From Methanococcus voltae PS (GTDB lineage: Archaea > AGJL01 > Methanococci > Methanococcales > Methanococcaceae): a DNA stretch of 64,000 bases. The translations under genes and the position numbers were made by a program. Positions 27,161 to 35,912 of the stretch are shown here, in pieces. The stretch lies in NCBI RefSeq assembly GCF_024807035.1, contig NZ_JANUCQ010000003.1, positions 224,309-288,308 on the forward strand. Direction: 5' to 3'. Below the pieces are notes generated by a model. It saw only the letters and a program-made list of their open reading frames with translations, was not told the origin of the DNA and made no database searches. Position 1 is the stretch's first letter. Each line of letters opens with the position of its first letter.

Positions 27161-28168
27161 ATGAAGATTATTGGCGTAGATATTGGCGGAGCAAATACCA
27201 AAATAACAGAAATTGATGAAAAGGGCAAACACAATATAAAACATGTGTATTTGCCAATGTGGAAAGAAAACCATAGGTTAACCGAAGTTCTCAAAAATAA
27301 TTGCCCAGAATCTGATTTTAAGGTAGCATTGGTTATGACTGCCGAACTTGCAGACTCCTACGCTACAAAAGAAGAAGGAGTTGTTGCAATACTAGATGCA
27401 GTTTTAGAAGCTTATTCTGATAAAATACCTGTTGAAAACATTGAAGTATTTGATACCGAAGGGAATTTTATAAGTGTTGAAGAAGCTAAAAACAATCATA
27501 TGCGGGTTTCCGCATCCAATTGGAGAGCTACAGCTGAATTAATAAAAGAAATTGATGAAAATTGCATATTTGTAGATATGGGGTCTACAACTACAGATAT
27601 AATACCCATAAAAAATGGCAAAGTTTTGGCAAATGATAATGACTTAGAAAGATTGATGAACAACGAATTACTGTATATCGGAACGTTAAGAACCCCCCTA
27701 TCCTTTTTAACTAATCAAATTAATTTTAGAGGTACTTTATCAAATGTATCTTCGGAATACTTTGCAATTACTGGTGATGTATCCATTATTATGGGTAAAA
27801 TATCTGAAAGTGACTACACCTGCGAAACTGCAGACGGTAAATCCACTAGTTTAGAAGATAGCTTAATTAGAATATCAAAAGTATTATGTACTGATTTAAA
27901 TCAAATATCTAAAGAAGAAGCCATAGAAATTGCAAAAGAATACTATGAGGCATGGAAAAAATTAATAGATAATAATGTATCAACAGTTTCTTCAAAATAT
28001 GGATTAAAAAATGTTATTATTACAGGACTTGGAGAAAAAATATTAACCGATGCTTTAGAATCCAACTATAACATCAAATCAATTACGGAATTATACGATA
28101 AAGATGTAAGTTTGGCCACCCCAAGTTATGCAGTTGCAAAAATAATGTACAACAGATTAAAAATTTAA
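27161..28168 (+). CDS. mfnF: Methanofuran biosynthesis enzyme MfnF
   Basis: A 335-residue protein of the ASKHA/hydantoinase-like group long annotated as an H4MPT-linked C1-transfer protein. The M. jannaschii homologue (MJ1427) is MfnF, which joins aminomethylfuran diphosphate with gamma-glutamyltyramine, building the core of methanofuran, the first C1 carrier of methanogenesis. The nucleotide/phosphate-binding signatures are GVDIGGANTKITEID (start) and FVDMGSTTTDIIPI, with NVIITGLGEKIL near the end. It starts at ATG after AGAGGGATTTTT. It is monocistronic here, and no other mfn gene lies in the window. Confidence 0.9.
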   Translation: MKIIGVDIGGANTKITEIDEKGKHNIKHVYLPMWKENHRLTEVLKNNCPESDFKVALVMTAELADSYATKEEGVVAILDAVLEAYSDKIPVENIEVFDTEGNFISVEEAKNNHMRVSASNWRATAELIKEIDENCIFVDMGSTTTDIIPIKNGKVLANDNDLERLMNNELLYIGTLRTPLSFLTNQINFRGTLSNVSSEYFAITGDVSIIMGKISESDYTCETADGKSTSLEDSLIRISKVLCTDLNQISKEEAIEIAKEYYEAWKKLIDNNVSTVSSKYGLKNVIITGLGEKILTDALESNYNIKSITELYDKDVSLATPSYAVAKIMYNRLKI

Positions 28169-28351
28169 AAATTTAAGAAAAATAATGAAATAAGATAAAA
28201 AAATAAAATAAGATAAACTAAAAAATATACGAAAATGAAAGATATAAATACATAATAAACTAATGGAATAGTAAATAAATTAATATAATTATATTAGTTA
28301 TAAAATTAAATCATATGAAATTATTTAAACTAGACAAATATTGGTGATTAT

Positions 28352-29551
28352 ATGGAAAAAGAAAACAAAAAAATCGCAGTATTGGCATACTCTGGTGGAT
28401 TAGATACAAGTTGCTGTTTAAAATTATTGGAAGACAAATATGATTACAGCGTGGTTTCAGTTGCTGTTGATGTAGGACAACCTGCTGAAGATTTAGTTGA
28501 ACCAGAAGAAAAAGCTAAAAAATTCGGTGTTTTAGAGCATTACACTATTGATGCTAAAGAAGAATTTGCAAAAGATTATATATTCAGAGCTATCAAGGCT
28601 AACGCTTTGTATGAAGGCTACCCATTATCAACCGCTTTAGCAAGACCACTTATAGCTGTTAAAATTGCAGAACTAGCAGAAAAATTAAATGCGTCAGCAA
28701 TTTCACACGGCTGTACTGGAAAAGGAAACGACCAATTTAGATTTGAATCAATTATGAGAGCTAAATCCCCTTCAATAGAAATTGTAGCACCAATAAGAGA
28801 TTTAAACTTAACTAGAACTGAAGAAATTGAATATGCAATGGAAAAGGGTATACCTGTACCAGTAGACCTTGAAAAACCTTTCAGTATCGATGAAAACTTA
28901 TGGGGTAGAAGTATAGAAGGTGGAGTACTCGAAGACCCAATGTACGAAACTCCTGAAGAATGCTTCGCTTGGACCACAACTCCAAAATTAGCTAAAGATG
29001 AAGAGGAATTAGTTACAATCGAATTTAAAGAAGGCGTTCCTGTTAAAATAAACGATGAAGAAATGGAACCTGTTGAATTAATAAGAAAAGCAAATGAGAT
29101 TGCAGGTAGAAACGCAGTTGGTAGAGTAGACATCATAGAAGACAGAATTTTAGGTTTAAAATCAAGAGAAAACTATGAATGCCCTGGTGCTTTCTTACTC
29201 ATAAATGCTCACAAAGCTCTTGAACAAATTGTATTAACCCGTGAAGAAATCAAATTTAAAGAAACAGTAGATTTCATGTATGCAGATTTAATATACAGAG
29301 GACTCTGGCATGAACCTTTAAAAGCAGATTTGGATGCTTTCATTGATAAAACACAGGAAAGAATGAACGGTATTGTAAAAGTTAAATTATACAAAGGTTC
29401 ATTAAGAATTGTAGGAAGAAACAGTCCTGATGCTCTTTACAATGAAGAAATGGTTTCATTTGAAAATAAAGAAATGGACCAGAATGAAATTGTAGGTATG
29501 GTTAAATTCCACGGTCTTCAAGCTGCAATATTTGAAGGTCTTAAAAAATAA
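28352..29551 (+). CDS. argG: Argininosuccinate synthase
   Basis: A 399-residue ArgG, which joins citrulline and aspartate with ATP cleavage to AMP. The ATP pyrophosphatase loop [15 protein letters not shown] lies at residues 11-25; [16 protein letters not shown] and [12 protein letters not shown] are the other family blocks. It starts at ATG after TTGGTGATTAT. ArgH, the next enzyme, is on the other strand about 13 kb away. Codon use is well adapted. Upstream, at 28281-28296, is a 16-bp perfect palindrome made only of A and T. Confidence 0.98.
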   Translation: MEKENKKIAVLAYSGGLDTSCCLKLLEDKYDYSVVSVAVDVGQPAEDLVEPEEKAKKFGVLEHYTIDAKEEFAKDYIFRAIKANALYEGYPLSTALARPLIAVKIAELAEKLNASAISHGCTGKGNDQFRFESIMRAKSPSIEIVAPIRDLNLTRTEEIEYAMEKGIPVPVDLEKPFSIDENLWGRSIEGGVLEDPMYETPEECFAWTTTPKLAKDEEELVTIEFKEGVPVKINDEEMEPVELIRKANEIAGRNAVGRVDIIEDRILGLKSRENYECPGAFLLINAHKALEQIVLTREEIKFKETVDFMYADLIYRGLWHEPLKADLDAFIDKTQERMNGIVKVKLYKGSLRIVGRNSPDALYNEEMVSFENKEMDQNEIVGMVKFHGLQAAIFEGLKK

Positions 29552-29818
29552 GATAATTGCCATATAATAATTAATTAGTAGCTAAAATCTTAAGATATTG
29601 CGAAAATTAATTATTAAAACAATATCATACATATTATACTTTTTAAATTTCAAAATTTAATTTAATAATATTTTTTTGATGTTGTAATGCGTAATTTTTT
29701 AAAATTTTTAATTTTAAAGCTCATATCACGCATTAGTTTCATAATTATCTTTTTTACCCCGGCTAATAAACTATAATAATATAATGCTATTTAAAGTATT
29801 ATTAACTCAGGTGAAAAA

Positions 29819-30202
29819 TTGAATAATTCAAAAATTTTAAAAAGAAGTTCTATAAATTACGATAAAAATCATTCAATAAACATAAGCGAAACTATTTTTC
29901 CAGATGAAATTTGTAAACAGTGCGGGAGATGTTGTATTGTACACGCCTATGAAGATTACGAAGGCGAAAAAATGAACGTAGTATACTGCAAACATTTAAA
30001 TTTGGATACTAAAAGATGCAATATATACAAAGAACGTTTCCATACTGAAAAAGGCTGTTTATCCATGATGGAAGCTATTTTAGTAAAAGCATTACCCAAA
30101 GATTGTCCCTATGTAGCTCATGTTGAACACTATCAAGAGCCAAAGATATATGAAAAAATTAGAAACTCAAAAAAAGATGTACGAGCCATTAACGAAGATT
30201 AA
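29819..30202 (+). CDS. Cys-cluster (YkgJ/UPF0153-like) metal-chelating protein
   Basis: A 127-residue protein with CKQCGRCC near residue 35, and further cysteines in YCKHLNLDTKRCNIYKERF and KGCLSMMEA and DCPYV. This CxxCxxCC arrangement marks the putative zinc/iron-chelating family (YkgJ); no enzymatic activity is established for it. The TTG start at 29819 follows AGGTGAAAAA. It is followed by a 350-base gap and the convergent TRAM gene. Confidence 0.82.
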   Translation: MNNSKILKRSSINYDKNHSINISETIFPDEICKQCGRCCIVHAYEDYEGEKMNVVYCKHLNLDTKRCNIYKERFHTEKGCLSMMEAILVKALPKDCPYVAHVEHYQEPKIYEKIRNSKKDVRAINED

Positions 30203-30554
30203 ATTACGATATACGGTACAAAATCTATTAAAATTAAAATTAATAATTTATTTAATATTATAATATAATTTTAAAGTATTATTTAAAGTTATTTTAAATA
30301 TAAATCTTTTTATATTATTTTTTACAACTTCATGCAATATAACATATTGTCAATATCTTTTATTTACAATTAATTACAGAGTATGAATAACATTACTTCG
30401 ATAAGCAAGTTCAAAATAGTTTAAAAATTAAATATTGAAGAATGTTATGCCCAACATTACCACAATTATTTATGAATAGTATAGTTATTAATGCAATATC
30501 TTATTCATATTTAATATGTAATTTGAATTATAACACACTTCATAGATGAAAAAA
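30203..30554. other. Convergent intergenic region with competing hairpins
   Basis: No gene is seen in this 350-base space. ATAACATTACTTC (30387-30399) can pair with GAAGAATGTTAT (30437-30448) with one bulge, and AATGTT (30441-30446) can instead pair with AACATT (30453-30458); the two structures exclude each other. Either an untranslated tail structure or a small RNA. Confidence 0.4.
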
Positions 30555-30755
30555 TTAAATTTTTTCAGCAAAAGCGAATTTTTCTTTGATAGCAGTAACT
30601 TTGATAGCTACTTCTTCTCCTTTTTGTGCTTCAGGAACAAAGATTACGAATCCATCAATTCTTGCGATACCGTCTCCGCTTTTACCCATGTCTTCAATTG
30701 TTACGTTGTATTGTTCTCCCTGTTTAACAGGTATTATTTTACTGTCACTGTTCAT
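30555..30755 (-). CDS. TRAM-domain RNA-binding protein
   Basis: A 66-residue protein that is a bare TRAM domain (YNVTIEDMGKSGDGIARIDG followed by FVIFVPEAQKGEEVAIKVTA and KEKFAFAEKI). TRAM domains bind RNA; single-domain archaeal TRAM proteins act as RNA chaperones, shown for methanogens in relation to cold. The start ATG lies after AAGGTGAAAAA. A good TATA element, 90 bases upstream, gives a leader of about 70 bases that contains nested inverted repeats. Confidence 0.95.
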   Translation of the reverse strand: MNSDSKIIPVKQGEQYNVTIEDMGKSGDGIARIDGFVIFVPEAQKGEEVAIKVTAIKEKFAFAEKI

Positions 30756-31098
30756 TTTTTCACCTTTACACCATGCAACTAGGTATTTGAAGTAATGCTA
30801 TAAATCATGAATCATTATAGATTGTATTTACCTATATTTGGCATTTATATATATTTCATACTGCATGATGATTTAATAATAATTCATAGACTTTATAGTA
30901 TATATAGATAGTTGTATGAAATTAAAGTAGTAAAATATATTAACTTAAATTTTTTAAAAGCCGCTCCTTTTAAAATTAAAGGTTTATAAAAAAAAGGCAA
31001 ATTACAGTTTAAAATTAAATATATAATCAATATATCTATTAATTAACAAATTACATGTGTAAACTTAATATATCTATATTCAAACATAGGTGATAGTA
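30756..31098. other. Divergent intergenic region TRAM/queE
   Basis: Holds the promoters of both genes. On the minus strand a box A-like ATATATATAAATG lies at 30843-30856; downstream of it the TRAM leader carries TAGGTA/TACCTA (outer, 30779-30784 with 30829-30834) and CTATAA (30798-30803)/TTATAG (30815-30820) inverted repeats. The rest is AT-rich without visible genes. Confidence 0.5.
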
Positions 31099-31842
31099 AT
31101 GATAAGAGAAGTTTTTTCATCAATAATGGGCGAAGGAAAATACATCGGAAAACGATTTATATTTATAAGGTTTAAGAAATGCCCTTTAAATTGCATATAT
31201 TGCGACGAACCAAATACTAGTAAAGGAGTTCCACAGTTTGAATATATCTCAGGGTCAGGAATTATTGAAGAAATCCCTGATTTAGCCGAAAAATTGGTTG
31301 AAAACATTGAAAAAATAAAAACTCCAGACTTATTCGCGGTATCCTTTACCGGAGGAGAACCTTTAGTTTATTCTAAATATATTCAAAAATATGCTAAAGA
31401 ATTACGTGAAAAAGGATATAAAACATTTTTAGAAAGTAACGGTATGTTTCCCGAAGCTGTAAAAGATGCAGATTACTACGATTATGCGTCAATTGATATT
31501 AAATTACCAGAACATTTTGATAAAACAAATAAAGTTATAGAATGGGAAGAATTATATAATAAAGAGCTTGAAACGATTGCAAATCTTTATAAAAACGGTA
31601 CTGAGGTCTATGCAAAAGTAGTAATATTTGAAGATACGTCAAATGAATTAATCGAAAAAATTGCAAGAGATATTTCAAAAATAGGTAATATAACCCTGTG
31701 TATACAACCAATAACACCAATTGAAGGATTAAATATAAAACCACCTGCTCAAAAGAAGATATTCGAAATCATGGAGCTTTGTGGTAAGTATGTAGATGTA
31801 ATGTTTACACCTCAAATCCATAAATGGATGAATATGTTATAA
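31099..31842 (+). CDS. queE: 7-carboxy-7-deazaguanine synthase-like radical SAM enzyme
   Basis: A 247-residue radical SAM protein of the QueE family. It forms the 7-deazaguanine ring from 6-carboxytetrahydropterin, a step towards archaeosine at position 15 of archaeal tRNA. The cluster ligands are Cys28, Cys32 and Cys35 (KKCPLNCIYCDEP), preceded by the family N-terminus IREVFSSIMGEGKYIGKRFIFIR-like sequence, and SFTGGEPL is the SAM-binding GGE motif. The ATG at 31099 follows GGTGATAGTA; an in-frame GTG at 31090 overlaps that site. QueC and QueD are not in the window. Confidence 0.88.
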   Translation: MIREVFSSIMGEGKYIGKRFIFIRFKKCPLNCIYCDEPNTSKGVPQFEYISGSGIIEEIPDLAEKLVENIEKIKTPDLFAVSFTGGEPLVYSKYIQKYAKELREKGYKTFLESNGMFPEAVKDADYYDYASIDIKLPEHFDKTNKVIEWEELYNKELETIANLYKNGTEVYAKVVIFEDTSNELIEKIARDISKIGNITLCIQPITPIEGLNIKPPAQKKIFEIMELCGKYVDVMFTPQIHKWMNML

Positions 31843-32076
31843 AATACATTTAATTATACCTATATACTAATTTTTTCAATATATTAATATATTTTTTAAA
31901 ACTTAAATCAAAAACATTAAAAGAATAGGGATTTATTATATATATTTGAATATCCATTATACTTAATACCATATATAATTAATAATAATGATAATAACAT
32001 ACATGACGAATATCAAAAATCACAAAATTTTAAATTTATAAATTTTTTAAACTTTAATCTAACATTTCAAAATTTT

Positions 32077-32106
32077 AAATCTATAAATCAATAGATTTAT
32101 AGATTT
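32077..32106. promoter_or_regulatory. 13-bp perfect inverted repeat, candidate operator of the glutamate synthase operon
   Basis: AAATCTATAAATC (32077-32089) and GATTTATAGATTT (32094-32106) are exact inverted repeats separated by AATA. The element ends 15 bases before the TATA element, the usual place for an archaeal activator site. It does not match the NrpR operator GGAA-N6-TTCC known from Methanococcus nitrogen genes. Confidence 0.6.
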
Positions 32107-32121
32107 CCATATTTGATAATG

Positions 32122-32129
32122 TATATAAA
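32122..32129 (+). promoter_or_regulatory. Box A of the glutamate synthase operon
   Basis: TATATAAA 44 bases before the first ATG; transcription is expected to begin around 32148-32152, giving a leader of about 22 bases that contains the AAAGGAGG ribosome binding site. Confidence 0.6.
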
Positions 32130-32172
32130 TTAGATTATCCATACTACTATAACCCAAAAAAGGAGGATTTTT

Positions 32173-33258
32173 ATGTGTGGAATTATAGGTTTTATGAGTA
32201 AAAAAGGTAGATTAATTAAAGGAGATAAAATTGCCAAAGCTTTGGATAGTTTAAGGGACAGAGGCAATGGCGAAGGTTCTGGTTATGTAGGATACGGAAT
32301 ATACCCAGAATATGCTGACAAATATGCAATCCACGTATTTATAGACAATACTGTAGATTTCCCACAAATAAAGTCCAAAGTTGAAGAAATACTACAGAGA
32401 TATGGGATTATTGTAAAAGATGAAGAGATACCTGTAGACGACTCAGTTATCAAAAAAGAACATATTTCTTGGAGATTCTTCTACGAAATGGATGAAAAAT
32501 ATGCTGAAATCGAAGAAGATAAGATTGTTGAAATGGTAATTGAAATTAACTCCAAGATTGATGGAGCGTTTATATTCTCTAGCGGTAAAAACTTAGGCGT
32601 ATTTAAAGCTGCTGCTTGGCCAGATGAAGTAGCTAAATACTTCAAATTAGACACTTATGAAGGCTACATGTGGTTATCACATGCTAGATACCCTACAAAT
32701 ACTAAAGGTTGGTGGGGAGGAGCTCACCCATTCAACTTATTGGGTTGGTCTGTAGTGCACAACGGAGAAATTACAAGCTACGGAACAAACAAAAGGTATG
32801 TAGAAAGCTTTGGATATGAGTGTAATTTATTAACAGATACCGAAGTTGTAGCATATTTATTCGATTTATTATCTAGAAAGCACAAATTACCAATAGAATA
32901 TGTGATAGGTGCATTAGCTCCAAGATTTTGGAAAGATATAGATAATATGGACGATGAAAAAAGGAAAATATGCGAAGCAATTAGAATGACCTATGCAGGG
33001 GCTGCAATGAACGGACCATTTGCAATTGTAATAGGTACAAATCAAGGTTTAGTCTTCTCAAACGGCGAAGTAGACAATAAAAACGATATGTTAGGATTTA
33101 CAGATAGAATTAAGTTAAGACCACTCGTAGCTGCAGAAAAGGACGATTTACTATTTATATCTAGTGAAGAAGCTGCAATTAGATTAATATGTCCAGAATT
33201 AGATAGAGTATGGATGCCAGATGCAGGTAAGATGACTATCGCAAGATTTGAAGAATAA
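32173..33258 (+). CDS. Glutamate synthase, glutamine amidotransferase subunit (GltB domain 1)
   Basis: A 361-residue class II glutamine amidotransferase. The sequence starts [12 protein letters not shown], so the N-terminal nucleophile Cys2 is exposed after Met removal. [20 protein letters not shown] and [14 protein letters not shown] carry the glutamine-binding residues. It corresponds to the amidotransferase domain of bacterial GltB as a separate protein, as usual in archaea. It has the strongest ribosome binding site of the window (AAAGGAGG). The next three genes complete the enzyme: synthase domain, GXGXG domain and an F420-type subunit. Confidence 0.93.
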   Translation: MCGIIGFMSKKGRLIKGDKIAKALDSLRDRGNGEGSGYVGYGIYPEYADKYAIHVFIDNTVDFPQIKSKVEEILQRYGIIVKDEEIPVDDSVIKKEHISWRFFYEMDEKYAEIEEDKIVEMVIEINSKIDGAFIFSSGKNLGVFKAAAWPDEVAKYFKLDTYEGYMWLSHARYPTNTKGWWGGAHPFNLLGWSVVHNGEITSYGTNKRYVESFGYECNLLTDTEVVAYLFDLLSRKHKLPIEYVIGALAPRFWKDIDNMDDEKRKICEAIRMTYAGAAMNGPFAIVIGTNQGLVFSNGEVDNKNDMLGFTDRIKLRPLVAAEKDDLLFISSEEAAIRLICPELDRVWMPDAGKMTIARFEE

Positions 33259-33353
33259 TTTTAAAATAATCATAGAAATCGAAAAAATAAAATTAAAACT
33301 TAAATTAAACTTTAAAGTAAAAATAAAAATAAAAAATTTAAGGGAGTGAAACA

Positions 33354-34886
33354 ATGATTCCATCAACTGTTCCACCAAAATATAAAATTACAATTGACCA
33401 TGACAAATGTATATTGTGTGGTAGATGTGCAAAAGAATGTGCTTGGGACGCTATCAGGAAATCAAAAGATAAAATCATAACTTACGACAATAGATGTGGT
33501 TCATGCTTTAGATGTGCATCAATGTGCCCTAGAGATGCAATTACAATTATTGAAAATCCTTCACAAGGTAGAAAACATCCTGTATGGACCCCCGAAGCAA
33601 GACAGGATGTATTAAACCAGGCTAATTCAGGTTGTATTTTATTAAGCGGTATGGGCAATGCAAAAGACTATCCGATATACTATGATAATATAGTATTGGA
33701 TGCTTGTCAGGTTACAAATCCATCAATAGACCCATTAAGAGAACCTATGGAATTAAGAACATATATTGGTTCAAAACCTGAAAAATTAGAATTTGAATAT
33801 ATTGAAGAAGAAATTGATGGTAAAAAAGTTAAAAAATCAAAATTAAAAACTAAAATAGCTCCTAATTTAAAATTAGATACCCCTATAATGATAGGACATA
33901 TGTCATATGGTGCTATTTCACTAAATTCCCATAAAGCTATGGCAAAAGCTGTAAAAAGATGTGGAACATTTATGGGAACTGGAGAAGGTGGACTCCATAG
34001 GGATTTATACGAATATTCCGATAATATAATCACTCAAGTTGCTAGTGGTAGATTTGGAGTTAATAGTGAATATCTTTCAAAAGGAGCTGCAATTGAAATT
34101 AAAATAGGTCAAGGTGCAAAACCAGGTATTGGTGGACATTTGCCAGGTGAAAAAGTTTCAGCTGAAGTTTCAATGACTAGAATGATTCCAGAGGGTTCAG
34201 ATGCAATATCACCTGCACCTCATCACGATATTTATTCAATTGAAGACTTAGCACAACTTGTAAGAAGTTTAAAAGAAGCTACTAGATGGAAATTACCAGT
34301 ATTTGTTAAAATATCTGCAGTACATAATGTAGCAGCTATTGCAAATGGTATTGCAACTTCCGATGCGGATGCAGTTGTAATTGATGGATTCAAAGGTGGA
34401 ACTGGTGCTGCACCTAAAGTATTCCGTGATAACGTAGGTATTCCTATCGAAGTAGCTATTTCTGCAGTCGATGACAGACTAAGGGAACAAGGAAACAGAA
34501 ATAAAGTAAGTATTATCGCAAGTGGAGGTATTAGGAACTCTGCTGATGTATTTAAGTCTATTGCCCTAGGTGCTGACGCGGTATATATTGGTACAGCTGC
34601 AATGATAGCTATGGGTTGTACAGTTTGCGGTAGATGCTACGGTGGAAAATGCTGTTGGGGTATTGCAACTCAAAGAGCTGATTTAGTTGAAAGATTAGAA
34701 ATTGAAGAAGCTGCAGATAGAGTTTCAAATTTAATTGGTGCTTGGACTCATGAAATTAAAGAATTACTTGGTGCTGCAGGTATAAACTCTATTGAAAGTT
34801 TAAGAGGAAATAGGGATAGATTAAGAGGAATAGGTCTTAATGAAGTAGAATTAAAAGCTTTAGGATTAAAACAAGCTGGTTTATAA
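33354..34886 (+). CDS. Glutamate synthase, central FMN domain with N-terminal ferredoxin domain (GltB domain 2)
   Basis: A 510-residue archaeal-type glutamate synthase core. The N-terminus carries two [4Fe-4S] motifs (CILCGRCAKECAWDAI and CGSCFRCASMCPRDAI, about residues 20-60). The FMN/TIM-barrel domain follows, with IGHMSYGAISLNSHKAMAKA, GTGEGGLHRDLYEYSD, GQGAKPGIGGHLPGEK, DGFKGGTGAAPKVF, and a cysteine cluster CTVCGRCYGGKCCWG for a 3Fe-4S/4Fe-4S site. It makes two glutamates from 2-oxoglutarate and glutamine-derived ammonia. It follows the amidotransferase gene by 95 bases and starts after AAGGGAGTGA. Confidence 0.95.
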   Translation: MIPSTVPPKYKITIDHDKCILCGRCAKECAWDAIRKSKDKIITYDNRCGSCFRCASMCPRDAITIIENPSQGRKHPVWTPEARQDVLNQANSGCILLSGMGNAKDYPIYYDNIVLDACQVTNPSIDPLREPMELRTYIGSKPEKLEFEYIEEEIDGKKVKKSKLKTKIAPNLKLDTPIMIGHMSYGAISLNSHKAMAKAVKRCGTFMGTGEGGLHRDLYEYSDNIITQVASGRFGVNSEYLSKGAAIEIKIGQGAKPGIGGHLPGEKVSAEVSMTRMIPEGSDAISPAPHHDIYSIEDLAQLVRSLKEATRWKLPVFVKISAVHNVAAIANGIATSDADAVVIDGFKGGTGAAPKVFRDNVGIPIEVAISAVDDRLREQGNRNKVSIIASGGIRNSADVFKSIALGADAVYIGTAAMIAMGCTVCGRCYGGKCCWGIATQRADLVERLEIEEAADRVSNLIGAWTHEIKELLGAAGINSIESLRGNRDRLRGIGLNEVELKALGLKQAGL

Positions 34887-35048
34887 TTCCTATCAAAATA
34901 TATTAAATTATATTATTAATTTATTAAATATAATATAATTTAACCAAATATTTTGAATTTACCAAAAATAAAGTAATTAATAAGATTTTAAAGATTTTGC
35001 AATATTAAAATCCTAATTTAGTTATTGCCTAATACCAAAGGTGAAATA

Positions 35049-35822
35049 ATGAGTAAAGAAGTAACAATAGATACTTCCGGTATATACTACAAAGAACTAA
35101 ATGAGCAGATAAATGAGATTATTAAAGATAATCCGGATTTAGAACGTATAACATTAAATAATGTTTTAGGTCAAAGGTTTATAGGAAACGGAATCTCTAA
35201 AAATAACTTAACAATAGTTATAAACGGAATACCTGGTGGAGACTTGGCTATGTTCATGAAAGGCCCTAGGGTAGAAGTTTATGGAAATGCTGACCATGCT
35301 CCAGGAAATACATTGGACGAAGGAAAAGTTATAATTCATGGCAGTAGTGGCGATGCTACAGGTCACTCCATGAGAGGCGGTTCTGTATATGTTCAAGGTA
35401 GTGTAGGCTATAGAAGTGGCATACATATGAAAGAATATAAAGGTAAAACTCCTGTTTTAGTAATTGGAGAAACTGCAGGCGACTTTTTAGGCGAATATAT
35501 GGCAGGAGGCATTATTATAAATTTAAATATACAATCTGAAGATACCGAATTTGTAAAAAATTCAATGTTAGGTACCGGAATTCACGGTGGAGTAATATAC
35601 ATACGTGGAAAAGTTAACGAAAGTCAACTAGGAGTAGCTGCAGATATTAAAGAATTTAAAAAAGAAGATTTAGAAAAAATCACATACTATATTGAAGATT
35701 ATTGCAATGAATTTAATTACAGCGATGAAATAAAAAATAAATTACTAAATTCAAATTATACAAAAATTGCCCCAATTTCAAGCAGGCCATTTAAAAAATT
35801 ATATACTCCAGATATAAGATAA
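35049..35822 (+). CDS. Glutamate synthase GXGXG-domain subunit (GltB domain 3)
   Basis: A 257-residue protein made of the GXGXG beta-helix found at the C-terminus of bacterial GltB. Repeats are visible as GNADHAPGNTLDEGKVIIHG, SSGDATGHSMRGGSVYVQG and AGDFLGEYMAGGIIINL. In the bacterial enzyme this domain braces the ammonia tunnel between the amidotransferase and synthase sites. The ATG at 35049 follows AGGTGAAATA; an in-frame ATG eight codons upstream precedes that site. It is third in the operon. Confidence 0.93.
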   Translation: MSKEVTIDTSGIYYKELNEQINEIIKDNPDLERITLNNVLGQRFIGNGISKNNLTIVINGIPGGDLAMFMKGPRVEVYGNADHAPGNTLDEGKVIIHGSSGDATGHSMRGGSVYVQGSVGYRSGIHMKEYKGKTPVLVIGETAGDFLGEYMAGGIIINLNIQSEDTEFVKNSMLGTGIHGGVIYIRGKVNESQLGVAADIKEFKKEDLEKITYYIEDYCNEFNYSDEIKNKLLNSNYTKIAPISSRPFKKLYTPDIR

Positions 35823-35912
35823 TCTTGACGATTGAAAATTACAAAATAATATTTAAAGATATTATTAGCACTTAAATCAATATTGCAATAAAATTACCAT
35901 TAAGGTGTTATC

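Larger units (their letters stand above)
31843..32172. other. Upstream region of the glutamate synthase operon
   Basis: A 330-base gap without coding potential. It contains an AT-only 14-bp palindrome (AAATTTATAAATTT, 32032-32045), a 13-bp perfect inverted repeat (32077-32106) and a TATA element (32122-32129), in that order ahead of the first gene. Confidence 0.6.

Noticed and set aside
30546..30795. Two plus-strand open frames of 69-78 codons
   Set aside because: They are antisense to the TRAM-domain gene, which has a clear family match and ribosome binding site.
32100..32172. NrpR operator (GGAA-N6-TTCC) ahead of the glutamate synthase operon
   Set aside because: I looked for it and do not find it; the only strong symmetric element is the AAATCTATAAATC inverted repeat.
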